Below are positions 46,225-57,157 of a stretch of 64,000 nucleotides of DNA, in pieces. Source of the DNA: Earliella scabrosa (taxonomy: Eukaryota; Basidiomycota; Agaricomycetes; Polyporales; Polyporaceae); assembly GCA_022605405.1 (NCBI GenBank), contig JABYQQ010000030.1, positions 62,001 to 126,000 of the forward strand, written 5' to 3'. Position 1 is the stretch's first letter, and each line of letters opens with the position of its first letter. Under the pieces are notes generated by a model that worked only from the letters and a program-made list of their open reading frames with translations, was not told the DNA's origin and searched no databases. The translations under genes were made by a program, and so were the position numbers.

Positions 46225-49200
46225 ATGGTAAGCCTCCGGATCTTTGCCGCGACCTCTGCTGATGTTGCTCTCCTAGCACGTCCTCTGTGGGGAGATCAAT
46301 CCGGCTCCAAGGTGAGATTTTATGCCTCGATGTCTCTCGATACCGCTTGAGAATTGCTACCACCAGGAGAGGGTCTCAAGACTCGGGGGTCGAATCCAGC
46401 CTCCCCAGTTCCTCCGGTACTGCACTTCTGCAAGTAGACGACGTATTAGTAAGGATCACTGCATTTTCCTGCGTCTTGGAGCTATCTAACTTGAGAAGAC
46501 CGGAGACCCGACCGAATTGGTCCATCTTACATGGGGTCGACTGCTAGGAGACATCGTCGACATTGAAGTCCCTGTATCTCACGCCCACTATCGCCTCTAT
46601 GACGCCTGCATACAATATCTCCGTGAGCATTATCCAGCTGAAGCTCTCACGCCCACCCTTCCAGAAGAAATCGGGAACAGGTTCAATCCAATGTCGCGAC
46701 TACCTCCTTATTTTGGGACATTGGTCAACCTGCTCGCAGACAAGTATCGTGACCCCAGCCCAGAGTTAGCAGGCAAGCCTCAGCTAACGTCTTTTCACAT
46801 ACAATTCGACCGCCCCTCAGTCCTGGAATTCATTGCTGGCGGCATGTTCACTATCACCATCTTCCAAACGCAGGTCGCATGGGAGCTCAAGACTGTACAG
46901 CCAGACGCTCCGGAGTCGGACCTGTACCAGGCGTTCTTCATAGATGTGATCACGGCGCTTTGGCGGTCGGAATGTTATCAGAGGGCCAACACAGCCATAT
47001 GGTCGCCGATGCCATGGTCGCGAGCATCTGTTCAAGAAGCATCCATATCGGAGTCGCAGCTAGGTGAGTATGTCCGAACGTTGAGATTCCACTTACACGC
47101 CGCGATACTTTTTGTATATCGCTAACTCTAACCAGCAGAGTACGAATCAGAGCCAGTTACTCTGACCGAGCAAGACCTGGCCGGCGAAACCGATCCTGCC
47201 ATTCACACCCATAGGGTCTCCTTTGGGTCCCCATCCGACGTTCCATGGTTTGGTGCTCATCATGATGGTTATCCCTTCTGCCCGACTCTCGCCAGTTACA
47301 CCCGGCTCCGTCGCATCACTGTCATACACAGCTTGCGCGATGACGCCGCTCTCTGGGTCAGCGCGCTGACCTTCGGACTTCTAGAGGCCATCACTCGCAC
47401 ACGGATCCCAGAGTCATTGCTCCTCATTCCCGGTCCTGACGAGGGGCAGGTCGTGGTATCGGGTACCCGCATCTTACAGCTCATCGCGAAGTGGCATTCC
47501 GACATGCATCTGCATCATCCGGGCGATCAGGGCAACATGGACGGCACCCACATCCAACACGGTCAGGAGGTCATGCATCTCCTGACCAGAACGCTGCATG
47601 CGCTCGACGAGGAGTTCTGGCCGCAAGCCAGTATGTTCCAACGAGCAGGACTCTGCGCAGACGACGACAACGATTTCTGCGACGTGCTCTGCTCCATCAC
47701 GCTGACGGTCTCCTCTATCTGCGGAGTCGTGCAATGTATTTGGACGGGACTTCCGGACGTCGATCAGGTGCTAGATAGCATCTCAGATACGATGCGCAAT
47801 TTCCATGCGAATGTCGTCGCGTCCTGCGCAAGGAGGATGCATCGCGCGGGCTGGTGTCCGAGCACGATTACGGACAAGTTCTTGATACAGCTCAGGTCCA
47901 TTGTACCCATCTCTAACCTCATCCGACTCCCGCCTTTCATCCGGAGCCGGCCAGACGAGCACAAGCACTGCACGGAATCCTCATGCGTCCTCTATACCAT
48001 CGTCGATACTGTCAACTACGTCCCTCGCCATGTGGATCCGGCGTGCGTCTGCCAGTACACTAGGCCACCCCTCGAAGACGTCGTGCGACTCCTCTCAGAG
48101 GGTATTGTCCCCGCGGTCATCTATGACGGCGCACGCCTACGGGTCCAGCCTGCTAAAGACAGCACCTACGTCGCCATCTCCCACGTTTGGGCTGACGGGA
48201 TGGGTAGCACCACCGAAGTCGGGCTTCCCACCTGCCAGATTGCCCGCATCTCGAAACTCGCGAAGCAGCTCCTTCCTCCGACCGGGGCGTTTTGGATGGA
48301 CTCTCTCTGCGTCCCCTCCGTCAAGGAGCTACGGAAGCGCGCGATCAAACTCATGGCGCGCACTTACAGAGATGCTGGGAAAGTGCTCGTCATCGACGAA
48401 TGCATTCGTTCTACGTGCTCGCGCTCGAAGTCTTGGGAGGAGAACCTGACGCGGATCGCCACGTCTGGGTGGGTCCGGCGCGTGTGGACCCTCCAAGAAG
48501 GACTTCTGGCGCGCGAGCTCTGCTTCGAGTTCATGGACGGGCCCGTCAACGTTGAGGCACGTCTCCCGCTCGAAACGGCGAGTAGAGCTGACACGGCGCG
48601 CGACGAGGACTCCAAGCAGCTCCTCAACCCTCAGACCTGTCCCACTCTCGTTCCTCTCCTCGGCGTTCGTATGACCGCCGGTCGAGGCCTGCGGTCCGGG
48701 GACCATGTAGCGTTGGACAAGGTCGCCGATCTCCTCCATCTGCGTTCGACCACTAAAGCGGAGGACGAGATCCTCGCGATCTCCAGCCTCCTGCCGCTCA
48801 ATGTCGACCCTCTTCTCGCAATCTCCGGTCCGGACGTCGCCCAGGAGCGTATGAAAGCGTGCCTCGTCCAGCTGCGAGAGGTGTCGCGCAACTTCCCCAT
48901 GGATAACGCCCCACGTCTGGACCTCCCGAACTTCCGCTGGGCCCCGCGGAGCTTCACGCGGGCGACGGCGGGCGCGCAACTCCACTTTGGCACGGCGACC
49001 TGCACGGAGGACGGCCTGAATGGGGACTACTTTGTCGCCGCCTTCGAACAGCCCGTGTCCCTGCCCGAGTGCGCGGACTACCATGATGAAGAGGAGAGCG
49101 CTCGATGGGCTAGTATGAGGGTCCGCAGCGATTCGGACTCCGGGGCAACTGTTTTCTCGTTGCTGGTCTGGAAAGACGCTATCGCGGATCGGACGCGACC

Positions 49201-49429
49201 TTGTTCGGTCGACGCACTCCTATTCCTCGATGGGGAGCTGTCTGTGACCCATACGACGGTTTGTGCGGCGGTGCGATGGGGTTGCGGCTCCGCGGGTGGC
49301 CTGGAGGCACCCCTTCGGCTCGAATATGTCGCACCGGCTCGTCTCTTGCGAGCGCCCGTCCAGGATTCGAAGAGGCCGGAGAGACTGACACTCGGGACGC
49401 TTCGTGCTACGCGCGTACTGTTGACTTGA
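46225..49429 (+). CDS. HET-domain protein
   Basis: Five exons (46225-46227, 46277-46311, 46367-46448, 46496-47063, 47139-49429) close to 992 residues. The ATG is followed at once by a GTAAGC donor, with an in-frame TAG just upstream. The N-terminal ~500 residues are unassigned. The HET core follows: YVAISHVWADGMGS, FWMDSLCVPS, KLMARTYRDAGKVLVID and GWVRRVWTLQEG, the standard order of HET motifs. HET proteins mediate non-self recognition cell death in ascomycetes; in basidiomycetes the role is inferred, and the family is strongly expanded. It is cytoplasmic, with no signal peptide. A branch-point CTAAC precedes exon 4. The exact 5' end is less sure than the rest. Confidence 0.8.
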
Positions 49430-50428
49430 TTTGGTTCCCTGCTCAGCTTCGCACTATGTTTTATTAGCCTCGCGGGGCTTGCCCCAGTCTTCTATTGCAA
49501 TTGCACACTCACGAGTCGTCTTCCAGTTACTGCGCTGGACCAACAAGGTTTGGAGTACCGTAACGCTTCGGGGAGACTGCACGGCATCTGAGCCTTGTCC
49601 CGCCCGCACAGGCAGACGTCGCAGGGTCTCGCCATCGGCGAGCTCCGCGCTATGCGCGTGCTGTTGACTTGAGCAGTGTCGCGATCATCAGTTGACGACG
49701 ATTTAGTACGCAGTCCACGAGCACAATCTTTACGACCTGCTGTCGTGGACCTTAGTGCAGGGCGCAAGAGACCTGCCAGCAGATACAACAGATGAGCAGC
49801 CATAGTACATGTTGAAACGTGTTTTACTGTACAACACATATCAGCGACTCATGAATTGATACTCTCAACACTCTCAGATGCGGGAATACGTCCAGGTGCC
49901 CTGCACCTTGACACACACCTCCCATGCGCACATAGGGTTACCCGTATACACCCACGCCAATGCCTAGACACGCCACCGGAGGTCTGATAGTAGTCCGGTA
50001 CGTGCGGGGAATCAGCAGACCTGGCTGGTTGTCCGCGCCGTCGACGAAGTTGGATAGGAGAGAGCCTCTGCAGTCACATCCGAGCGTATTGCTACTATGA
50101 CGTCCGCCGTGTCGAGTTGAGGATGAAGAGAGAAGAGTATGTGGCTGACAAACATCATGGATGTCCTGGACAAGTTTGGCAACAACAGAGGGCGCTTGCG
50201 TTGGGCGTCTACTGGGCACATTCTTGATGCAAAATGGTCACATGTCCCACGACTTCGCATTTCTCATCAGGGAACCAGCACTGGGTACGGTCATATATGG
50301 TAGAAGCCATCGAGTATGATAGCATTGGTAAGTTGATTTCTTCCCACGATGGACCTTGGCTTACAGCTTCGAGGGCGCTAGAGGAACGTCTTACGCTACC
50401 GGACTCAATCATAGGTGGCAGGGGCAAT
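49430..50428. other. Spacer between HET gene and TIR element
   Basis: It contains the relic of a HET C-terminus (49613-49673) and otherwise no recognisable gene. Confidence 0.45.
49613..49673 (+). pseudogene. Relic of a duplicated HET C-terminus
   Basis: The frame reads RQTSQGLAIGELRAMRVLLT and then a stop, paralleling the real gene's end, RPERLTLGTLRATRVLLT and stop. At DNA level the last ~25 bp (GCGCGTGCTGTTGACTTGA type) match with few changes. No upstream part is found, so only the tail survives. Confidence 0.6.
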
Positions 50429-50784
50429 GGCAGGCTCCTAAAACCAGCCGTCCACGTGTCCTCGCTCCCATATCCGAGAGCGGGCGTTTAGTTCTTAATC
50501 CAGTATGTTTTGATGCAATGACTAATATGTTGGACGCGGAGAATTGCCTAATATATCGGGAACGGGGGAGGAGGACACGTTAGGACGGCTGGCCTAACTT
50601 GTAGTCCGAGATGCCCGACCCCATTCCCACCGCCCCAAGCGACACAGAAAATACCTGAAGCGCTGAGCAGTTCCCGCCCTCGCGTAGTCGTCGTGTAGTG
50701 TCGACAATCCACGCCCCAGTCACAGCGTTAACGCGAGGTGGCGCGTCGCGCGCCGTGCGACGCGACGCGCGACGCGCGCACAAT
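50429..50784 (+). repeat. Left terminal inverted repeat
   Basis: About 356 bp. By eye it differs from the right repeat by one substitution (TGTAG vs CGTAG) until the inner CG-rich end, where runs of GCGACGCG vary in copy number. It likely holds the promoter of the DUF6589 gene. Confidence 0.9.
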
Positions 50785-50917
50785 AGCACTATCCAACCCG
50801 CGCGATCTATTCCACAGCCCGCTACATATATGGAATGGTCAATGATGGCACTGCCTGATGTGAGAATGTCCTCGAAGCTCGCAGCTCAAGGCCGTGCACG
50901 GGGAATAAATAAGTACA

Positions 50918-53730
50918 ATGCTGAGGACGGAAGTAGCACCGTGTGCCCCCATGTCTTTCACATCTACAAGTCTCGCAACTCTTAGCACTACACTTGGATC
51001 TCTAGGACTTACCACAACGGAACTGTTTGTGGGACTTATAGATGCAAACCTCACCTACCCGTATCACACCTTGAGCATCGATCTCGTCTCCCTCCTTGAC
51101 TGTCTTGACCGCAACGAGAGCACGCATGAGACCACGCGCAGATGGGCGTGCAATCTAGTCCAGCGGACATGTCGCGACGAAATTCTTGCGCTGGCCCATC
51201 CCACGACCGGCCTCCGCTTCAACGCTTCACATGCTAGCCAAGATCAGCTGGAGGAGTTTGATATGGCGAATCTGGCGAAGAAGTACTGCACCTTGGCACC
51301 TACAACATGGGCTCTTGTACAAATCCTTCTGGATGCGGACGAAGAGAGGGCGGATGGACGGCGGAAACAGCATCGGAGACGGAAACGGAAGCGGAAGCGC
51401 CAGGAGAAGCAGAGCGGAGCAGGAGAAGAGGCCCGTCGGGACTGCAGGCTGGCTGCGAGGCAACGACCGGACAGCCCAATGGAAGTCGACACTAGACAGC
51501 CACAGCCTGGGTCGGCCTTCGGTGTTGACGCGCCTCCATTATTGTGGGAAGAGCTCGACGGCCCAGACATGGAAGACGATGACAGGGAGTACTGGCGTGC
51601 TCTCCTTAGCCCGCCGCCGGATCACCAGCAAAGGGAGATGGCAGAGCTCGAGACTACCTCGGAGCACGAGGAGGTGGAGCCTGAGCAGGGGATGGAGGAA
51701 GCCGAAGAAGACGCGGAGGGCGAGGGCGAGGGCGGTGAGCAGGAGGGCGAAGTAGACGGGGACCTGTATGATGAGGAGGACGAGTACGAGGCGTCTACCC
51801 GGAGGAAAGGTGTCATTGCAATGGTTAGTTACAGTATTGCATGTTGTGTGAACGGAGACTAACATACCGTGGTCAGAAATCCGTCGTTATCATCAGCATA
51901 GCTGTGCAAAGTACGAATCAGCGCTGCAATGCACTCCAGAGTACCGTTGGAGTCTACCTTCACGCCTGCCGTGCTTCAGAGTCGATCATCGAACTCCTCT
52001 CCCGCATCGGTATCTCGATCTCGCGTGCTTCCATTGACAGCGCGGTGAAGAGTCTCTGGAAGGAGGCGCATATCAATGTCAAAGAGCTGGCACGCACCTT
52101 GCTTGGGGCATGGGCATTCGACAACTTCGACGTCGAGATCAAACATCTTGTGCCGACCGCGGAGAGACCACAAGACGCTCTCCTCCATCTCACTTCGGGG
52201 ACGCTGCTCCGTCTAGATCACGGCGTGACCCCGGCCGATCTGCGCTGCTCCGAGGAGCTCTGGAAGGGTTCGAGACTCAATCCTGACAACACCGGTACAT
52301 CAATACCCTCGCCTGACTGGATGCAACTGCTCAATCTTCACCCGGACGTACCTGATGCCTCCGGTTTAACCCGTCGAGACCGTTTCAATCAATGGAAGTT
52401 CTTGAGCGACTTGGTTCACTACGGCCCGGAGTATTTTCGCGATTTTATCGAACAGCTGGGGGAGCCGGAGGCCATGGAGAAGATCCCGGTGGTGAAGTCC
52501 CATCAAGTTCCGCTGGAGGGCATGGACATTAATCAGTCAACCGCACAAGGGAACGCCGACGCTCTCGCTCACATGTTCAAGCAGGGCGGCATTGGCGATC
52601 CCGCGGACCAACCGAACGACGCTGTCCGCGACGTTGGAGACCACGTCATCCTAGTTCATGGTGACCTCTCGACGTGCGAGCGAGTTCAGAGTGTCCAGGC
52701 GTCTCGTCGGATCGAGAAGACTGCGTGGCGTCGTTTGCAGCCCGTGGTATTCTGTATGGGCTTGTTCCACTTGAAGATGGCGTGTGCCGACGCCATCTGG
52801 AAGATCTTCATTCAGCCAAAATCCGCGCGAGAGGATCCTACAAGTCTGATGGCGTATGTCACCGAAATCCGTCCGAAGGAGACTGGCAAGATTGGGTCCA
52901 AACCTGGTTTCCGCCGTATGCATGAAGTGATCCAACACGTAGGGATAGCTTCACGCCTTGACTGCTGGCGCGCCGAGCTCGCGAAACGTCGACAAGGCAC
53001 GCTAGAGGAGTGGGCCAAGCGGAAGCCGTCTTGGGACGACATCAAGAAGGTCGCAGCTCACCTTGCCCTCACATACATCGCGGACAAAGACTTCATCAAC
53101 CTGCGCTGGGCATCAGCTTCCACCAGAGACGAGCAGTGGGAGAACACGCTCCTTAGGGAGAAATACTTCCTACTCTATGAGGAGCTCACGTACGCGATGA
53201 ACGCTGGAGACATTGGGCGGGTGGAGGACTGTTTCTTGCTGTGGGTTCTCATCTTCCGCGGCTGTGGGAAGCACAAGTATGCCTCGCAAATGGTGAAGTT
53301 TCTGTACGATCTTCACTATGTGTATCCAGCAGGATTAAGGTCAGTAGGTTTCGAGCCAAGCCGAGCATCAAACAGAGACTGAGCTTACATACTAGACGTG
53401 CCATACGAATGAATATCTTGTGCAATCCTACAGGAAAGAAGAATCAGTTCCGCGCCATTGATTGGTGGGTTGAACACAACAACCTATACATCAAGGTATG
53501 TGCTGTGCGTCCACCATCGCCGGCATATTCACCTCTGAACGTTACATGATACACAGAGAATATATGGCGGTCAATTCTCGAATCGCACCAAGCGGCGTAT
53601 CCTGAGGCAAGCAGCACTAATCGGAGTCTACAAGGCAATCAGGATCAGCTTCGAGAACATGTTCGCGCTGAATCACCGCACCTATCGTCACTCACCACCG
53701 AAGCTGGAAAAGACCATACGAAAGCTCTGA
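50918..53730 (+). CDS. DUF6589-type protein, candidate transposase/nuclease
   Basis: Four exons (50918-51823, 51877-53339, 53396-53495, 53557-53730) close to 880 residues. Residues 1-140 are a folded-looking N-terminus. Residues 145-300 are low complexity, first very basic (HRRRKRKRKRQEK), then very acidic. From ~300 the DUF6589 body follows: GMDINQSTAQGN (Asp519), ILVHGDLSTCERV (Asp565), GLFHLKMACADAIW, GSKPGFRRMH, AMNAGDIGRVEDCF and HKYASQMVKFLYDL. The spaced acidic residues on hydrophobic strands look like an RNase-H-fold nuclease, but that is inference. TGA at 53728-53730 is followed in the same frame by YMERVETHVIKPG...CVPDMM and an acidic tail to TAG 53910, so the protein may have lost, or read through to, about 60 residues. 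Confidence 0.75.
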
Positions 53731-53910
53731 CTATACATGGAGCGGGTGGAGACGCATGTCATCAAGCCGGGATTAGAGCGTCAATCCGCCTACTGCGTGC
53801 CCGATATGATGGACTTAGGGATAACGAAGTTGAGCGGTGAGGATCTAGATGCTGAAGATGCTGGTATGGAGGATGAGATTAACGGCGACGACGGTGATTT
53901 AGACGTGTAG
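53731..53910 (+). other. In-frame extension after the DUF6589 stop
   Basis: Fifty-nine sense codons in the same frame as the last exon, ending TAG. The text resembles the family's usual C-terminus (Pro-Asp-Met-Met-x-x-Gly) and has an acidic end. No GT donor allows the TGA to be spliced out. Confidence 0.6.
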
Positions 53911-54039
53911 GGTATGTAAGATAGTGTGCTATTAAGTGGACGTAATTACTGTTCCGTGAGAGGTTCAGTCCATTGCAGAACCATAGAGTCGGATGATCCT
54001 CCATTACTGATTGACTGTATACTATCTGAAATAGACGTG

Positions 54040-56758
54040 TTAGTGTACATCATCACGGTGATGAGCAGTGGATACTGTGGTACCGTTATCATGATGTTGT
54101 ATAGATGAGGTTGACGACGTGGCACTCATACTGGCGCCACCAGTTGGGTTGGTTGCTGGATAGCTCTCATGGTACTTTGGACAGAGACGGCTTCGCTCTG
54201 TCAGACCGTGACTTGTGAGACGTACGGGAAATGATCGGAATGGCTTGTACTTACTTGTATGACCGGGTTGGAGGCAAGCGTGGCACGTCATGGGCCGGCG
54301 GGCTTTGCTTGGAGGGGGATTTGGCGCCCCTGACGCGCCGGATGCAGATGCAAGCATGCTGGACGTGGATATGGTGGTACCTTGAGGTCGGCGCTGAGCT
54401 TCGGGTTCGGGCTCAGGCTCAGGCTCAGGTGGTGGCGGAGGGAAGATCGAGTGGATGATGTGAAGAACGTCCTTGCCGTGCGTCTCCAAGAGGTCTTTCC
54501 GCCAGAGATCGCGCACCTCCCGCTCGAGGTTCTCTAGTGCCAACAGCTTGCCAGCCTGAGCACAGTCGACAATTCTGATAACGGCCTGAGTAGGAAGCAA
54601 TAGTCCGCCGTTATAGTTACGCAGCGAAGCCTCGCCGAAGCACTTGATTGTGCTAGTCTCGCGCCAGTCGCATAGGGCCTGGCGGAGCTGCACGCACAGT
54701 CGCGTCATGTCGTGAGGTGGGATGTGTGATTTCTTCTGCTTCCGGGTAGCTTTTGACAGGCCACCAAAGAGGTCGCTGAATGGCACCGGTTCGCAGAGAT
54801 CGCAGCAGACTAGGAGAGGTCGCGGAGAACACCTTGCGCAGCCAGTGGGGGAATCGGGGTTACACTCCTTGTGGTTGAAGCCTAAGTCCGACAAGGTGAT
54901 TAGTTACTACCGCCGCCACGGTCATCTAAGAATACACCTTGCACGTACCGCGTTTGTCGTTCGAGTAGTACAACGAGATAACCTTGCGGCGACACCCAAA
55001 GCCACGACGTTGAGCGTTGATGAGGTCCTTGAGTACCAAGGGAATTTCTTTCTTCTTTCGACCTCCACCACGTGCCACCGAACCAGCTGCGAGGCGCTTG
55101 TCGTATTCACTCCGCCTCTCTTCCATCGGCACTACGCACTCAGTGTCGTCGCCCGTGCCGCTCGCCAACAGTCTTGCACCTGACGCCTCAACCATCTCAA
55201 CATCTTGGCTGGTCCCTTCTGCAGTTGGCTCTTCCTCGACCTCGCTGATCTCTCCTTCTCCATCACCCTCTTCCGCTTCCTCTTCCTCCCCGCCGTGCTC
55301 CTCGAACGTGGTGTCAACTGCGTTCCGCGCTCGCGAAGGACCGTCAACCGGATTGAGCCTCGTGTTTGGCGCGTTACTGCCAGGCTGGAGGGCGGACGAG
55401 TCGGAGAGGGAGGGATTGTGGGCCGGGCGTTTTGAAGCAGGTATGTTCTGGTTACCTCTCCTCTTTCTCTTGCGCGAGGGTTGTTGCTTGCGCTTCTCCG
55501 CCGCGATGGCTTTGCGCTCCTGTTCCTCGTCGAAGTATTCCTTCTCGGCGAAGAGGATTGCGAATGCAAACCTCCCATCTCCTCGTGCCGCGCGCCCGAA
55601 ACGCTGCCAGAGCGTATTCATGGTCAACGGGACCTTCCATTGTATGATAAGCTCGATGTCGGACAAATCTAACCCCTGTACATCTATAAGTAATGATATC
55701 AATCACTCCAATATCGCATCGACGCACCATGCCAAAGGAGTCCGTCACACAGAGCCCGTAAGTGTCTCCTGCCTTTAATGCTTCGAACTCGTCCTTGCGA
55801 TACCATGACGTCATAGTTGCATGGAAGTGCTTGACCTTGTCCCGCAGTGTCCGTGGGAGACGAGAACACAAGTGAGCAGCCGCTGCCTCCGCCTCCTTCG
55901 TGTTATCAAAGAATATGAGGAACTTTGGAGGCGGCGTGTCCCCCTCGCAGAAATCCTCGGGAATGAGTAGATCGAGATCCTTGTATGAATTAAGGGCGTT
56001 CTGGATGGGCCGCACCGCGAGTGCCACCTCTGGTCGGTCATTGGAACGAAAGATGCTGGTGGTGAGTCCTTTCCGTAGATGCATGGTTTCCGAGACATCG
56101 GCTAGGACTGCTGCGGGCAGTGTGGCTGATGGGATGTAGAAGGATGGGGAGCTGCCGGAAAGGATGTAGCGCAGAGATCCGAGATGCTTGTACTGTGTTC
56201 GGAATGTGGACCATTCACTGATACAGTGCCCTTCGTTGAACACGAAGTACAGTATCTTTGACGTGAACGATGACATTTGCCATAACCTTTCGCAACGACC
56301 GCCTTCCATCATCACAAGCTCGGGACCAAAGACGATTACACGGTACGTTCCAGCTTCGATTGCCTGAACATCGTCAATTTTTATGCCTGAGACTCGGATT
56401 GGTTGATACTCACATTGAACACTTCGTCAGTTGCATTTTCAGCATCCACTGCTACTGCGCTGACATCTGCAGCGCACAACATCTCTGCATTCTGCTTACC
56501 CAATAGGTTTAGAGGTGTTATGATAACCACTATCTTATCCTCGCCGTCCTCTAACGCCATGAGGAGTGCGATCCAGAATGAGAGTGTTTTTCCGGAACCT
56601 GTGGCCGCCACGGCAACAACATCATGTCGCTTTTCCCTGAGTGCTCGCGCGACGTCCACCTGCCAAAGACATGGACGTTTTCCGAACTTCTTATAGACGA
56701 GTTCTCGAATTCGTGGGAGAGTCCATCGCTGTGCTAGTGGCGGCAGGGTGGATGTCAT
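54040..56758 (-). CDS. RecQ-type DNA helicase of the TIR element
   Basis: Five exons (56758-56414, 56363-55728, 55675-54949, 54881-54255, 54197-54040) close to 830 residues. Helicase motifs in order: GKRPCLWQ (Q-like, motif 0), ATGSGKT (Walker A), FNEGHCISEW (motif II), SATLP (III), LIFFDNTKEA (IV), VTDSFGM joined to GLDLSDIELIIQW (V) and WQRFGRAARG (VI). Motif II has Asn where helicases have the Walker B Asp and Gly for Ala, while Glu and His remain. A long charged linker follows, then Cys clusters (CNPDSPTGCARC, CCDLC) and a terminal C-x2-C-x4-H-x6-C knuckle. The product would be a nuclear ATP-dependent 3'-5' helicase, if still active. The start lies just inside the right inverted repeat; an in-frame extension reaches into it. 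Confidence 0.82.
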
Positions 56759-56793
56759 GGACAAACCTGAAGCATGGGTGGATGGGCACACTG

Positions 56794-57157
56794 TTGTGCG
56801 CGCGTCGCGTCGCACGGCGCGCGACTGTGACTGGACGCGACGCGCCACCTCGCGTTAACGCTGTGACTGGGGCGTGGATTGTCGACACTACGCGACGACT
56901 ACGCGAGGGCGGGAACTGCTCAGCGCTTCAGGTATTTTCTGTGTCGCTTGGGGCGGTGGGAATGGGGTCGGGCATCTCGGACTACAAGTTAGGCCAGCCG
57001 TCCTAACGTGTCCTCCTCCCCCGTTCCCGATATATTAGGCAATTCTCCGCGTCCAACATATTAGTCATTGCATCAAAACATACTGGATTAAGAACTAAAC
57101 GCCCGCTCTCGGATATGGGAGCGAGGACACGTGGACGGCTGGTTTTAGGAGCCTGCC
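56794..57157 (-). repeat. Right terminal inverted repeat
   Basis: About 364 bp, inverted copy of 50429-50784. Compared with the left copy it has a 16-bp insertion near the inner end (around TCCAGTCACAGTCGCG) that repeats adjacent sequence. It probably carries the helicase promoter. Confidence 0.9.

Larger units (their letters stand above)
50429..57157. mobile_element. Two-gene TIR element with DUF6589 protein and RecQ helicase
   Basis: 6.73 kb, bounded by ~360-bp inverted repeats starting GGCAGGCTCCTAAAACC on the left and ending with the exact complement on the right. Inside are two spliced genes reading inward from each repeat and meeting tail to tail near 54.0 kb: a DUF6589-type protein (50918-53730) and a RecQ-type helicase (54040-56758). 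This layout is that of an autonomous DNA transposon or comparable selfish element. The near identity of the repeats indicates recent activity or recent repair. Flanks are CAAT on the left and GAAT on the right, so at most a 3-bp AAT duplication is visible and the target-site rule is unclear. I know of no named superfamily with this gene pair; that is a statement of memory, not of a search. Confidence 0.78.

Noticed and set aside
46370..46420. GGGTCGAATCC as a tRNA
   Set aside because: It lies in HET exon 3, and the D and anticodon arms are absent.
54722..55778. Long plus-strand frames opposite the helicase
   Set aside because: They are antisense shadows of the helicase exons, whose frame carries the conserved motifs.
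50580..57006. Matching 69- and 121-codon frames in the two inverted repeats as genes
   Set aside because: They are open only because the same repeat sequence occurs twice; no signature and no codon pattern of a protein gene.
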